Shown here piece by piece: positions 9,754 through 17,088 of a DNA stretch of 64,000 nucleotides; the stretch's first letter is position 1; the number at the start of each line of letters is the position of its first letter. The notes beneath the pieces were generated by a model. It was not told the DNA's origin and did no database searches. It saw nothing but the letters and a program-made list of their open reading frames with translations. Both the position numbers and the translations under genes were made by a program. Origin of the DNA: UBA2108 sp963925495 (GTDB taxonomy: Bacteria > Bacteroidota > Bacteroidia > Flavobacteriales_G > Salibacteraceae); the NCBI GenBank assembly GCA_963925495.1, contig CAWUST010000006.1, positions 78,958 to 142,957 on the forward strand, written 5' to 3'.

Positions 9754-10866
9754 TCAATTAAAATATTCTTTCATTCTGTTGAAAAAGCCGCCATCCTTTT
9801 TTCCTTCTTCTGGAATAAAATTGGCGGAAGTTCTGAAAGTTTCAAGAATAGTTTTTTCTTCATTTGTGAGGGTTTTTGGGGTCCAAACATTTACGTTAAC
9901 AAGTAAGTCGCCATTGCCGTAAGAATTAATACTTGGTAATCCCTTTCCTTTTAACCTAAGAATCTTACCCGCTTGAGTACCAGGAGCAATTTTAATTTTC
10001 ACTTTTCCGCTTAAAGTTGGAACCTCCGAAGTTATTCCTAAAGCAACATCTGCAAAGTTTAAATACAAATCAAAATACAAATTTTGGCCATCTCGCATGA
10101 GATTTTGGTGTGGTGATTCTTCAATTACAATAATTAAATCTCCAGCTATACCGCCGAAAGGTCCATCATTTCCCTTGCTTCTCAATGAAAGTTGCATTCC
10201 ATCTTCTACACCGGCCGGAATTTCAATAGTTTCAATTATTTCTTTTCTCAGTTGACCATTACTATCTGTTCCAGTACCTTTACTGGTTACTTTTTTTCCA
10301 GTACCGTGGCAACTTGGGCAAGTCGATGCGGTTTGCATTTGACCTAAAATAGTGTTTGAGATTCGCATAACTTGTCCACTTCCACCACATTGAGAACAGG
10401 TACTGAACTTCGTGTCGCCACTATTTACCAGTTTGTTAAGTTTTACCTTTTTTGTTACTCCATTAGCAATGTCTTCAAGAGTTAGTTTTACTTTTATTCT
10501 TAAGTTAGAACCTTTTACTCTAGCAGTGCGTCCTCCGCCACCACCAAAACCACCGCCACCAAAAATGTCTCCGAATTGACTGAAAATGTCATCCATGTTC
10601 ATTCCAGCACCACCGCCATAACCGCCACCGCCAGAAGCACCACCCATTCCCGCATGACCATATTGATCATATCGAGCACGTTTATTTTGGTCATTTAGAA
10701 CTTCATAAGCTTCTGCTGCCTCCTTAAACTTATCTTCAGCAGAATCATCATCCGGGTTTTTGTCTGGGTGATATTTAATTGCCATTTTTCGGTAAGCTTT
10801 TTTAAGCTCTTCTTTAGTGGCGTTTTGTGATACACCAAGTATCTCGTAAAAGTCTCTTTTTGCCAT
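9754..10866 (-). CDS. dnaJ: Chaperone protein DnaJ (Hsp40) with a single zinc centre
   Basis: 370 residues. It has an N-terminal J domain (HPD in KYHPDKNP near residue 33) that stimulates DnaK ATPase, a Gly-rich linker (about 73-112), and two C-terminal substrate-binding beta domains. The cysteine-rich region has only two of the usual four CxxCxGxG repeats (C157/C160 and C183/C186). The first and fourth are replaced by KLNKLVNSGD and TSKGTGTDSNG, so zinc centre I is missing and centre II is kept. I recall the same loss in Flavobacteriia DnaJ, so this is probably lineage-typical and not decay. It lies 2 nt after grpE; dnaK is not in the window. Confidence 0.96.
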   Translation of the reverse strand: MAKRDFYEILGVSQNATKEELKKAYRKMAIKYHPDKNPDDDSAEDKFKEAAEAYEVLNDQNKRARYDQYGHAGMGGASGGGGYGGGAGMNMDDIFSQFGDIFGGGGFGGGGGRTARVKGSNLRIKVKLTLEDIANGVTKKVKLNKLVNSGDTKFSTCSQCGGSGQVMRISNTILGQMQTASTCPSCHGTGKKVTSKGTGTDSNGQLRKEIIETIEIPAGVEDGMQLSLRSKGNDGPFGGIAGDLIIVIEESPHQNLMRDGQNLYFDLYLNFADVALGITSEVPTLSGKVKIKIAPGTQAGKILRLKGKGLPSINSYGNGDLLVNVNVWTPKTLTNEEKTILETFRTSANFIPEEGKKDGGFFNRMKEYFN

Positions 10867-10868
10867 AA

Positions 10869-11438
10869 CTATTCTCCAACTACAACCTTGGCGTAGCGTA
10901 CGATTTTATCTTTCAATTTGTAACCTTTTTCAATTACATCCACTACTTTTCCACGTAGTTTTTTATCAGGTGCAGGTATTTTAGTGAGAGCTTCATGTTC
11001 GTCAATGTTAAATTCTTTTCCTAAAGAATTCATCTCTACTAGACCTTTACTTTTTAAAATAGAGTCAAATTTATTGTGAACCAAAATCATCCCTTCTTTA
11101 ATAACAATAATGTCCTCTGTTTCTTCGTTAGTTTTTATTGCTCTTCCAAAATCGTCTAATACCGGAATTATTTCCGTAAGTAAATCTGCTGAAGCCGTAG
11201 AAATCAATTCCAATTTTTCTTTGGCTGTTCTCCTTCTAAAGTTTTCAAATTCAGAATAAAGTCTAAGGTATTTATCGTTAGCTATTTTTAATTCTTCTTC
11301 TATTGCAGAAAACTTGTCCAATTCTTCATCAACCAGATCCGAGCTTTCGGTTATATCTAGCTCCTCATTACTCTCTTCTGGATTCATTTGTATTTCATCC
11401 GTAGCGTCGTTTCCATCTGTCACATTTACCTTGCTCAT
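10869..11438 (-). CDS. grpE: GrpE nucleotide exchange factor
   Basis: 189 residues. The N-terminal 50 residues are acidic and disordered, followed by a long coiled coil (residues about 45-85, including LRLYSEFENFRRRTAKEK), then the four-helix and beta-wing region ending in YKLKDKIVRYAKVVVGE, which is the GrpE signature. It releases ADP from DnaK in the DnaK-DnaJ-GrpE cycle. The gene is 2 nt upstream of dnaJ, so the two form an operon. The region in front contains TGYCA/TGRCA inverted and TTGGCA direct repeats that may be heat-shock control sites. Confidence 0.96.
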   Translation of the reverse strand: MSKVNVTDGNDATDEIQMNPEESNEELDITESSDLVDEELDKFSAIEEELKIANDKYLRLYSEFENFRRRTAKEKLELISTASADLLTEIIPVLDDFGRAIKTNEETEDIIVIKEGMILVHNKFDSILKSKGLVEMNSLGKEFNIDEHEALTKIPAPDKKLRGKVVDVIEKGYKLKDKIVRYAKVVVGE

Positions 11439-11461
11439 AGTTCGATTTATTACTTTTGGTT

Positions 11462-11507
11462 TGTCATACCTAAAATGCTGCCAATTGATTTAATTGCCAA
11501 TCTGACA
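11462..11507 (-). promoter_or_regulatory. Repeat-rich region upstream of grpE (candidate heat-shock operator)
   Basis: Read on the minus strand, TGTCAGATTGGCA (11507-11495) is an imperfect palindrome TGYCA-N3-TGRCA. A second TTGGCA follows (11484-11479) and a TGACA lies near 11466-11462, all within 70 nt of the grpE start. No CIRCE element (TTAGCACTC) is present. The assignment is inference from position and symmetry. Confidence 0.3.
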
Positions 11508-11513
11508 TAAAAC

Positions 11514-11546
11514 AAAAAAAGACAGACGCAATGTCTGCCTTTTTTT
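11514..11546 (-). terminator. Terminator after the thioredoxin-like gene
   Basis: A7-GACAGAC, loop GCAAT, then GTCTGCC-T7 gives a strong stem flanked by A and T tracts on both sides. It lies 23 nt past the stop at 11570 and could act in either direction. It separates the murA operon from grpE-dnaJ. Confidence 0.8.
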
Positions 11547-11569
11547 CATAAAATGATTGTGTTTTATTA

Positions 11570-12142
11570 CTATAGTTTTTTAACCAATTTATCAATTGCC
11601 ATATGCAAGGCTTGTCCTCTTAAGTTAGAAGCCACAACTATTCCATTCTGGTCTATAAGAAAGTTTGCAGGAATACCTTGCACCCCGTAATCAGAAACTG
11701 ATTGAGCGTCCCAATGTTTTAATTCACTAACATGTTCTCCCCAGTTTAGCTTGTCTTGTTGTATTGCAGCTAACCATGAATCTTTATTTCTGTCTAAACT
11801 AACACTATAAATAGTAAAACCTTTAGCATCCAGAAATTTGGCGTTTTTATATTTGTTATAAGCTGAGACAACATTTGGATTTTCTCTTCTACATGGTCCA
11901 CACCAGCTTGCCCAAAAGTCAATCAAAACAACTTTTCCCTGTAAGGAGCTCAATTTAATTATCTTTCCATTTGGATCCTTTGAGCTTATTTCTGGTGCTT
12001 TGTCGCCAATGCGAGTGCCGACCAATATACCTTGATTAGAAGTATCACTTTTACTTGAATTGCTGTTATCTAAAGCATAAGAGGCGGATATTAAAAATAA
12101 CCCTAAAGCCAATGTACTTGCAATTATTATTATTGTTTTCAT
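11570..12142 (-). CDS. TlpA/ResA-like thiol-disulfide oxidoreductase
   Basis: 190 residues. A signal peptide (MKTIIIIASTLALGLFLISASYA) is followed by a short Ser/Asn linker and a thioredoxin fold with the redox motif C81-G-P-C84 inside IDFWASWCGPC and the cis-Pro region GIPANFLID. Members reduce or isomerise disulfides in the periplasm or on the outer leaflet, for example in cytochrome c maturation; the partner here is unknown. It starts 19 nt after murA and ends just before a strong terminator, so it is probably the last gene of that operon. Confidence 0.88.
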   Translation of the reverse strand: MKTIIIIASTLALGLFLISASYALDNSNSSKSDTSNQGILVGTRIGDKAPEISSKDPNGKIIKLSSLQGKVVLIDFWASWCGPCRRENPNVVSAYNKYKNAKFLDAKGFTIYSVSLDRNKDSWLAAIQQDKLNWGEHVSELKHWDAQSVSDYGVQGIPANFLIDQNGIVVASNLRGQALHMAIDKLVKKL

Positions 12143-12161
12143 TTTTTTGTTTTATAAAAGC

Positions 12162-13466
12162 TTAACACCTAACAATTTCTGCACCAATATTATTGAGTCT
12201 TACATCAATATTTTCGTAGCCTCTGTCTATTTGTTCAATGTTATGTATTTTACTAACTCCTTCTGCACTTAAGGCAGCAATGAGCAAAGATACACCAGCT
12301 CTTATATCAGGAGATGTCATCTCTATTGCTCGAAGTGCATATTGTCTGTTTAACCCAATAATGGTAGCTCGGTGCGGATCGCATAAAATTATTTGTGCTC
12401 CCATGTCAATCAGTTTATCGACAAAGAACAATCGACTTTCAAACATTTTTTGGTGAACGAGCATACTACCTTTTGCTTGTGTGGCAACAACAAGGATAAT
12501 GCTCAATAAATCAGGAGTAAATCCTGGCCAAGGGGCATCTGCTATGGTCATTATTGACCCATCAATAAAAGTATCTATTTCGTAATTCTTTTGAGGAGGA
12601 ATAATCAGATCATCATTTTTTCTTACGATAATAATTCCCATGCGACGAAATATTTCCGGAATTATTCCAAGATGCTCGTAACCTACATTTTTAATAGTAA
12701 TTTCAGACTCTGTCATTGCAGCAAGCCCAATAATACTGCCGATTTCTATCATATCTGGAAGAATGGTATGCTCACAACCACTTAGTTCTTTTACGCCTTC
12801 AACGATTAAAAGGTTAGAACCAATTCCAGAAATGTTTGCCCCCATACTATTCAACATTCTACATAGTTGTTGAATATAGGGTTCGCATGCGGCATTGTAA
12901 ATTGACGTTTTTCCTTTTGCCAAAACTGCAGCCATAAGGATGTTGGCAGTTCCTGTCACACTAGCTTCGTCAAGTAATAAAAACGCACCTTTAAGCTCTT
13001 TTGCGTGCGCTCTATAAACATGGCCTTCAGGTTCGTAGCTGAAAGTAGCGCCAAGTTTTTCAAACCCAATAAAGTGAGTGTCTACTCTCCTTCTTCCAAT
13101 TTTATCTCCACCTGGTTTAGGGATATACCCTTTTCCAAATCGCCCTAAAAGTGGTCCAACTAACATTATAGATCCACGTAAACCACCACCACGTTTCATG
13201 TATTCCGGAGAGTGCATAAACTCTATGTCTACATCTTCGGCTTGAAATGAGTATGAGTTTGCTTTTAATTTTTCAACCTTAACATTAAGAGCGCCCAGAA
13301 GGTCAATGAGTTTATTAACATCTACAATATTTGGAATGTTGTTAATTATAACCTTTTCTTTAGTTAGAAGTACGGCACAAAGAATCTGAAGGGCTTCGTT
13401 TTTAGCCCCTTGTGGTTGAAATTCGCCTTTTAATTTGTGGCCACCCGTAATTTTAAATGTTCCCAT
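12162..13466 (-). CDS. murA: UDP-N-acetylglucosamine 1-carboxyvinyltransferase (MurA), Cys-to-Asp type
   Basis: 434 residues. It is the first committed enzyme of peptidoglycan synthesis and transfers enolpyruvate from PEP to UDP-GlcNAc in the cytoplasm. Family hallmarks include GAKNEALQILCAVLLT near the N-terminus and SPDIRAGVSLLIAALSAEG near the C-terminus. The active-site loop reads KPGGDKIGRRRVD, with Asp121 where E. coli has Cys115. Asp at this position is known to allow catalysis while preventing covalent inactivation by fosfomycin, so intrinsic fosfomycin resistance of the enzyme is expected (inference). It is 9 nt downstream of the DUF4290 gene. Confidence 0.97.
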   Translation of the reverse strand: MGTFKITGGHKLKGEFQPQGAKNEALQILCAVLLTKEKVIINNIPNIVDVNKLIDLLGALNVKVEKLKANSYSFQAEDVDIEFMHSPEYMKRGGGLRGSIMLVGPLLGRFGKGYIPKPGGDKIGRRRVDTHFIGFEKLGATFSYEPEGHVYRAHAKELKGAFLLLDEASVTGTANILMAAVLAKGKTSIYNAACEPYIQQLCRMLNSMGANISGIGSNLLIVEGVKELSGCEHTILPDMIEIGSIIGLAAMTESEITIKNVGYEHLGIIPEIFRRMGIIIVRKNDDLIIPPQKNYEIDTFIDGSIMTIADAPWPGFTPDLLSIILVVATQAKGSMLVHQKMFESRLFFVDKLIDMGAQIILCDPHRATIIGLNRQYALRAIEMTSPDIRAGVSLLIAALSAEGVSKIHNIEQIDRGYENIDVRLNNIGAEIVRC

Positions 13467-13475
13467 AGTGGTGTA

Positions 13476-14078
13476 TTATCGTCTTTTCTTTTTCTTTTGG
13501 TTGTTGTTCTTTCTTTTTGGTCGTGGAGTGGATACTTGTTCTGCCTTCACTAGTTCGGTGTTCGCATCAATATCAAGTTTTCCTCCTGAAAGCCTTTTTA
13601 AATCGGTAAAAATCTCAATATCCGTTACTGAATCTTTGTTGTAGGTGACATAAGCTTTTTTCATCATATTGGCTATATAATAAACAAGAGCTTCTTTCTC
13701 TTCTACAGCAACTATTTTAATAGCCTGAGCGATGTATTGGCCAATTATTTTCCCATAATGTTTGTTCTTTACAAAATCCTCGTTATAAGGTACGATGTCA
13801 GGAGCAATTTTCACGGATTCGGGAGTGGGCTGGGGGTATTCAGAATCTACATCCAATGCAAAATTGGAAATAATCTGTAAATGATCCCATAATTTATGGT
13901 TAAAATCATCGACATCTCGAAGGCTTGGATTCAGTTGCCCCATTACTTTAATAATACTTTTAGCCGCTACATTTCTTTCATCATGGTCTTCAATCTCAAT
14001 TGCGATATCAACCATTTTTTGAATGTGCCTTCCGTATTCAGGAATAATTAATTTTTCTCTACTTGTGTTATAATCCAT
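13476..14078 (-). CDS. DUF4290 family protein
   Basis: 200 residues, soluble and mostly helical. The N-terminal segment (MDYNTSREKLIIPEYGRHIQ) and the DDFNHKLWDHLQIIS stretch match the Bacteroidota-specific DUF4290 family as I recall it; its function is unknown. The last 20 residues are very basic (KRKNNNQKKKKRR), suggesting binding to nucleic acid or ribosomes. It lies between uvrD and murA, 47 nt and 9 nt away, which suggests co-expression but no specific role. Confidence 0.82.
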   Translation of the reverse strand: MDYNTSREKLIIPEYGRHIQKMVDIAIEIEDHDERNVAAKSIIKVMGQLNPSLRDVDDFNHKLWDHLQIISNFALDVDSEYPQPTPESVKIAPDIVPYNEDFVKNKHYGKIIGQYIAQAIKIVAVEEKEALVYYIANMMKKAYVTYNKDSVTDIEIFTDLKRLSGGKLDIDANTELVKAEQVSTPRPKRKNNNQKKKKRR

Positions 14079-14125
14079 GTGAAAATTTAGAATTTCAAAA
14101 TTAGTAATTTGATAATTAGTTTGAC

Positions 14126-16438
14126 TTATAGTATTTGAAGTTTGGCAAATTTTAATAACAAACTTTTTGAGCCAACTTCTTCAAAATTCACAGTTGCTTT
14201 TTTGTTGGGGGAGTTCCCTTCTAATTCTAGTACTGTTCCTTTTCCAAATCGTTGATGAATGACTTGGTCACCTTTTTTTAAGCCGGATAAATCAGTTCCT
14301 TCAAAAGTACTAGGAGTTGAAGATGAATTAACTACACGTTTTAAGTTTTGTGTTTTTTTAAAATTCAAAGTGCTACTTCTTTCATTCAAACCCGTGTTTT
14401 TCGCTTCTTTTACAAAGTCGAAACTAGAATTGCTTTTTGATTTTTTTTCTTCAATTTGATCTATATATTGAACATCTAATTCTTGTAAAAAACGACTTGG
14501 TTCAGCATAAGTTAAGTTTCCCCATCGATACCTAGTAGTAGAAAATGAAAGAGTTGCCTTTATTTCTGCTCGAGTAAGAGCCACATAAAACAGGCGTCGC
14601 TCCTCTTCTAATTCTGTTCTCGAATTTATTGAAAGTTGAGATGGGAATAAATTCTCTTCCATACCTACAATATATACATACGGAAATTCTAATCCTTTTG
14701 ACGCATGAATCGTCATCAAGGATACTACGTCATTTTCGTTTTTATTTTTATCGGTATCCGTAAGCAGGGCAATGTCTTGCATGTATACTCCAAGAGTTCT
14801 TTGTTCGTTTCCATCTGGTAAATCTATCCCCTCTTCTATAGTGTCCTGTTCAGCAAACTCCTTTATTCCGCTAAGCAGCTCCTGAATGTTATCGTACCTA
14901 GTTACTCCTTCAATACTCTTGTCAATATAAAGCTCCTTTAAAACACCTGAAGAACTAGAAATTTTACTCGCTATATCGTAGGCATCTCCTTTTTCAATAA
15001 TATCATGATAAGTATCAATAAGTTTGCTAAAAGAATTTAGTTTACCAATGACAGAAGGGGATAGATGTACGCCAAATTTTAATGGGTTTTTTACTACTTC
15101 TAAAACCGATTTTTCATGCTGACTTGCGGCTAATAATATTTTATCTAAAGTAGTTTTACCAATTCCTCGTTTTGGATAATTTATTATTCTTTTTAGTGCT
15201 TCTTCATCTTTGGGGTTAATTGCCAATCTAAAATAGGCAAGTAAATCTTTAATTTCTTTTCGATGGTAAAAAGAAAGGCCACCATAAATTCTGTAGGGGA
15301 TGTCTTTTTTACGAAGTGCCTCTTCAATAGACCTGGATTGAGAGTTTGTTCGATATAGAATTGCAAAATCGGAGTTTGCACGTTGTTCATTTCCTCGTCT
15401 AAAAAAGATGTCGTTTGCTACTTCGTAACCTTCTTCGTTATCTGATAGCGTTTTAATTATTTTAATTTTTTCGCCTTCTGTATTTTCTGTCCAAACATCT
15501 TTTTTAATCTGCTCCGTGTTTTTAGCAATTAATCCGTTTGCTGCTTTTACAATATTTTGCGTTGAACGATAGTTTTGCTCTAATTTAAAAACTTTTGCGT
15601 CGGAATATTCCTTTTGAAAATTCAAAATGTTTTGAATGTTCGCGCCACGAAACGAATAAATACTTTGGGCATCGTCACCAACCACACAGATATTTTCAAA
15701 TCTAGCTGCTAATTTCTTTAGAATTAAGTACTGCGAAAAGTTAGTATCTTGGTACTCATCAACCAATATGTATCTAAACTTATCTTGGTATTTTAAAAGG
15801 ACACTTGCATGGTCTCTGAAAAGAATGTTTGTTTTGTATAACAAATCATCAAAGTCCATTGCTCCAGATTGAAAACAGCGCTTTTCGTAAGACTGAAATA
15901 TTCTGCCCAATTCTGGTTTTCTACTCTGTGAATCCTCCGTTTGAATAACAGAATTATTAACGTAATTATTGGCTGATATCAAATTGTTTTTTGCCGCTGA
16001 AATCCTGCTTAATACTAGATTAGGTTTATATACTTTGTCGTCTAATTTAAACTCTTTAATAATTCGCTTTATCAAACTCTTAGAGTCGTCGGAATCATAA
16101 ATGGTAAAATTACTTGGGTAGCCTAATAGCGTAGCTTCTGACCGTAGAATTCTTGCAAATACTGAATGAAATGTTCCCATCCAGATGTTTCTAGACTCTG
16201 AAGGACCTACAATCTTGGAAATCCTTTTCTTCATTTCTTTGGCTGCCTTATTTGTAAATGTCAGCGATATTATAGAAAAGGAGTCAACTCCTGTCAGAAT
16301 CATATGAGCAATTCGGTAAGTAAGCACTCGGGTTTTTCCTGAGCCAGCTCCAGCGATAACCATTACGGGGCCTTTTGTCTGCTCTACAGCCTTTCGCTGT
16401 TCGGGGTTTAATTCATCTAGATAGGTGGTATTGCTCAT
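14126..16438 (-). CDS. UvrD/PcrA-type ATP-dependent DNA helicase
   Basis: 770 residues from the ATG at 16438 (MSNTTYLDELNPEQRKAV); an in-frame ATG nine bases earlier is less likely. SF1A motifs occur in order: Q motif LNPEQRKAV, Walker A AGAGSGKTR (about 30-40), motif Ia ISLTFTNKAAKEMKKR, motif II VDEYQDTN, motif III VVGDDAQSIYSFRGA, motif IV EQNYRST, motif V VSLMTIHASKGLEFPYV and motif VI LFYVALTRA. The C-terminus has the PcrA-like tail (GDQVIHQRFGKGTVLE) that can contact RNA polymerase. It is a 3'-5' helicase for nucleotide excision or mismatch repair and replication restart. It heads the apparent operon with DUF4290, murA and the thioredoxin-like gene. Confidence 0.94.
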   Translation of the reverse strand: MSNTTYLDELNPEQRKAVEQTKGPVMVIAGAGSGKTRVLTYRIAHMILTGVDSFSIISLTFTNKAAKEMKKRISKIVGPSESRNIWMGTFHSVFARILRSEATLLGYPSNFTIYDSDDSKSLIKRIIKEFKLDDKVYKPNLVLSRISAAKNNLISANNYVNNSVIQTEDSQSRKPELGRIFQSYEKRCFQSGAMDFDDLLYKTNILFRDHASVLLKYQDKFRYILVDEYQDTNFSQYLILKKLAARFENICVVGDDAQSIYSFRGANIQNILNFQKEYSDAKVFKLEQNYRSTQNIVKAANGLIAKNTEQIKKDVWTENTEGEKIKIIKTLSDNEEGYEVANDIFFRRGNEQRANSDFAILYRTNSQSRSIEEALRKKDIPYRIYGGLSFYHRKEIKDLLAYFRLAINPKDEEALKRIINYPKRGIGKTTLDKILLAASQHEKSVLEVVKNPLKFGVHLSPSVIGKLNSFSKLIDTYHDIIEKGDAYDIASKISSSSGVLKELYIDKSIEGVTRYDNIQELLSGIKEFAEQDTIEEGIDLPDGNEQRTLGVYMQDIALLTDTDKNKNENDVVSLMTIHASKGLEFPYVYIVGMEENLFPSQLSINSRTELEEERRLFYVALTRAEIKATLSFSTTRYRWGNLTYAEPSRFLQELDVQYIDQIEEKKSKSNSSFDFVKEAKNTGLNERSSTLNFKKTQNLKRVVNSSSTPSTFEGTDLSGLKKGDQVIHQRFGKGTVLELEGNSPNKKATVNFEEVGSKSLLLKFAKLQIL

Positions 16439-16519
16439 AAAGTGCAAAGTAAAACCAACAAAGTAGAGTAAGTAAGTATGCCGTTAATAATTTATAAAGA
16501 ATAAATGTCTTTAGATGAT

Positions 16520-16551
16520 TTTGCATAAATTTTTTTATTACGAATAGTTTG
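16520..16551 (+). promoter_or_regulatory. Possible promoter of the peptide precursor gene
   Basis: TTTG (16520-16523) and TAGTTTG (16545-16551) are 21 nt apart, close to the TTTG / TAnnTTTG arrangement except for one missing base in the -7 element. It would give a leader of about 45 nt before the ATG at 16602. Confidence 0.35.
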
Positions 16552-16601
16552 TTTACTTTTACATCGTAAATATTTACAGTAAATAAGTTAAAATTTGTAT
16601 T

Positions 16602-16817
16602 ATGAGTGAAGAAATAAACGAAAACGAATTAGAGAATGTAAGTGGTGGTGCTGGAATGGGTATTCACCCTTCTTCAGGTGATGATGGTTCTCAACCTTTA
16701 ATGGAAGGTGATGAAAACAGTAGCGAATTAAACCGACCTGACCATGGCCAGGACCAGGACGATCACCATGACCATGACGCAGATCAGCAGCATGGACTCC
16801 ATGATCACGGTATATAG
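16602..16817 (+). CDS. Putative secreted peptide precursor with double-glycine leader and His/Asp-rich core
   Basis: 71 residues. I do not recognise the core as any known family. Residues 1-16 look like a C39-type leader (MSEEINENELENVSGG): acidic, with the ELENVSGG pattern of hydrophobic residues at fixed spacing before Gly-Gly. Cleavage after Gly16 would release a 55-residue peptide with no Cys, 8 His and 11 Asp, most of them in the last 25 residues (pieces such as DDHHDHDADQQHG). It lies 272 nt upstream of an export operon that includes a peptidase able to cut such leaders. The GC-rich codons of the His/Asp tail differ from the AT-rich leader. Metal binding is a hypothesis; a bacteriocin or signal peptide is also possible. 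The opposite strand is open too, but lacks any context. Confidence 0.7.
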   Translation: MSEEINENELENVSGGAGMGIHPSSGDDGSQPLMEGDENSSELNRPDHGQDQDDHHDHDADQQHGLHDHGI

Positions 16818-16845
16818 ACATACAATCGTGTAATAGGTTATTTAA

Positions 16846-16874
16846 AAGGTTCCTTTTTGGAGCCTTTTTTTTTT
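16846..16874 (+). terminator. Terminator of the peptide precursor gene
   Basis: AAGGTTCC, loop TTTTT, GGAGCCTT (one G-U wobble), followed by a run of T to 16874, starts 28 nt after the stop codon. It separates the short precursor transcript from the export operon, allowing precursor and exporter to be made at different levels. Confidence 0.85.
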
Positions 16875-17031
16875 GCTCTGATTTTTTATTAATCAGTTTG
16901 AGTTGAAGTATTGATTTCTTGCAGTTTGTCGAAATTAAAATTACAGAATCTTTTTTTGTTGATTAGGCGGTTGTATTTGATAATATTAAAACTCTTAAAG
17001 AAAAAAAATTCTGCTAAGCCTTTTTTATTTT

Positions 17032-17039
17032 TATGTTTG
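17032..17039 (+). promoter_or_regulatory. -7 element of the export operon
   Basis: TATGTTTG matches TAnnTTTG exactly and would start transcription near 17046, immediately before the inverted repeat. The ATG inside it also opens a 19-codon frame (17033-17092) whose TGA overlaps the tolC-like ATG (ATGA). If transcription begins further upstream, that frame could be a coupled leader peptide; the two readings exclude each other. Confidence 0.4.
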
Positions 17040-17047
17040 AAACAAAT

Positions 17048-17081
17048 GAGAATCAAATTCATAAATTAAAATTTGATTCTC
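17048..17081 (+). repeat. Perfect 12-bp inverted repeat before the export operon
   Basis: GAGAATCAAATT (17048-17059) and AATTTGATTCTC (17070-17081) are exact inverted copies separated by 10 nt; the right arm ends 7 nt before the tolC-like ATG. There is no T tract, so it is not a standard terminator. It could be an operator for a dimeric repressor or an mRNA hairpin that hides the translation start. Confidence 0.75.
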
Positions 17082-17088
17082 TATCTGT

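Noticed and set aside
14079..14125. AT-rich stretch between uvrD and DUF4290 as another copy of the dispersed repeat
   Set aside because: It has similar words (GAATTTCAAAATTAG) but shares no exact 11-12-bp block with the three copies in the fad operon.
16600..16821. Open frame on the minus strand opposite the peptide precursor (73 codons, also His-rich)
   Set aside because: It is the mirror of the plus-strand gene. The plus frame has the Gly-Gly leader, a terminator and matching export genes; the minus frame has none of these.
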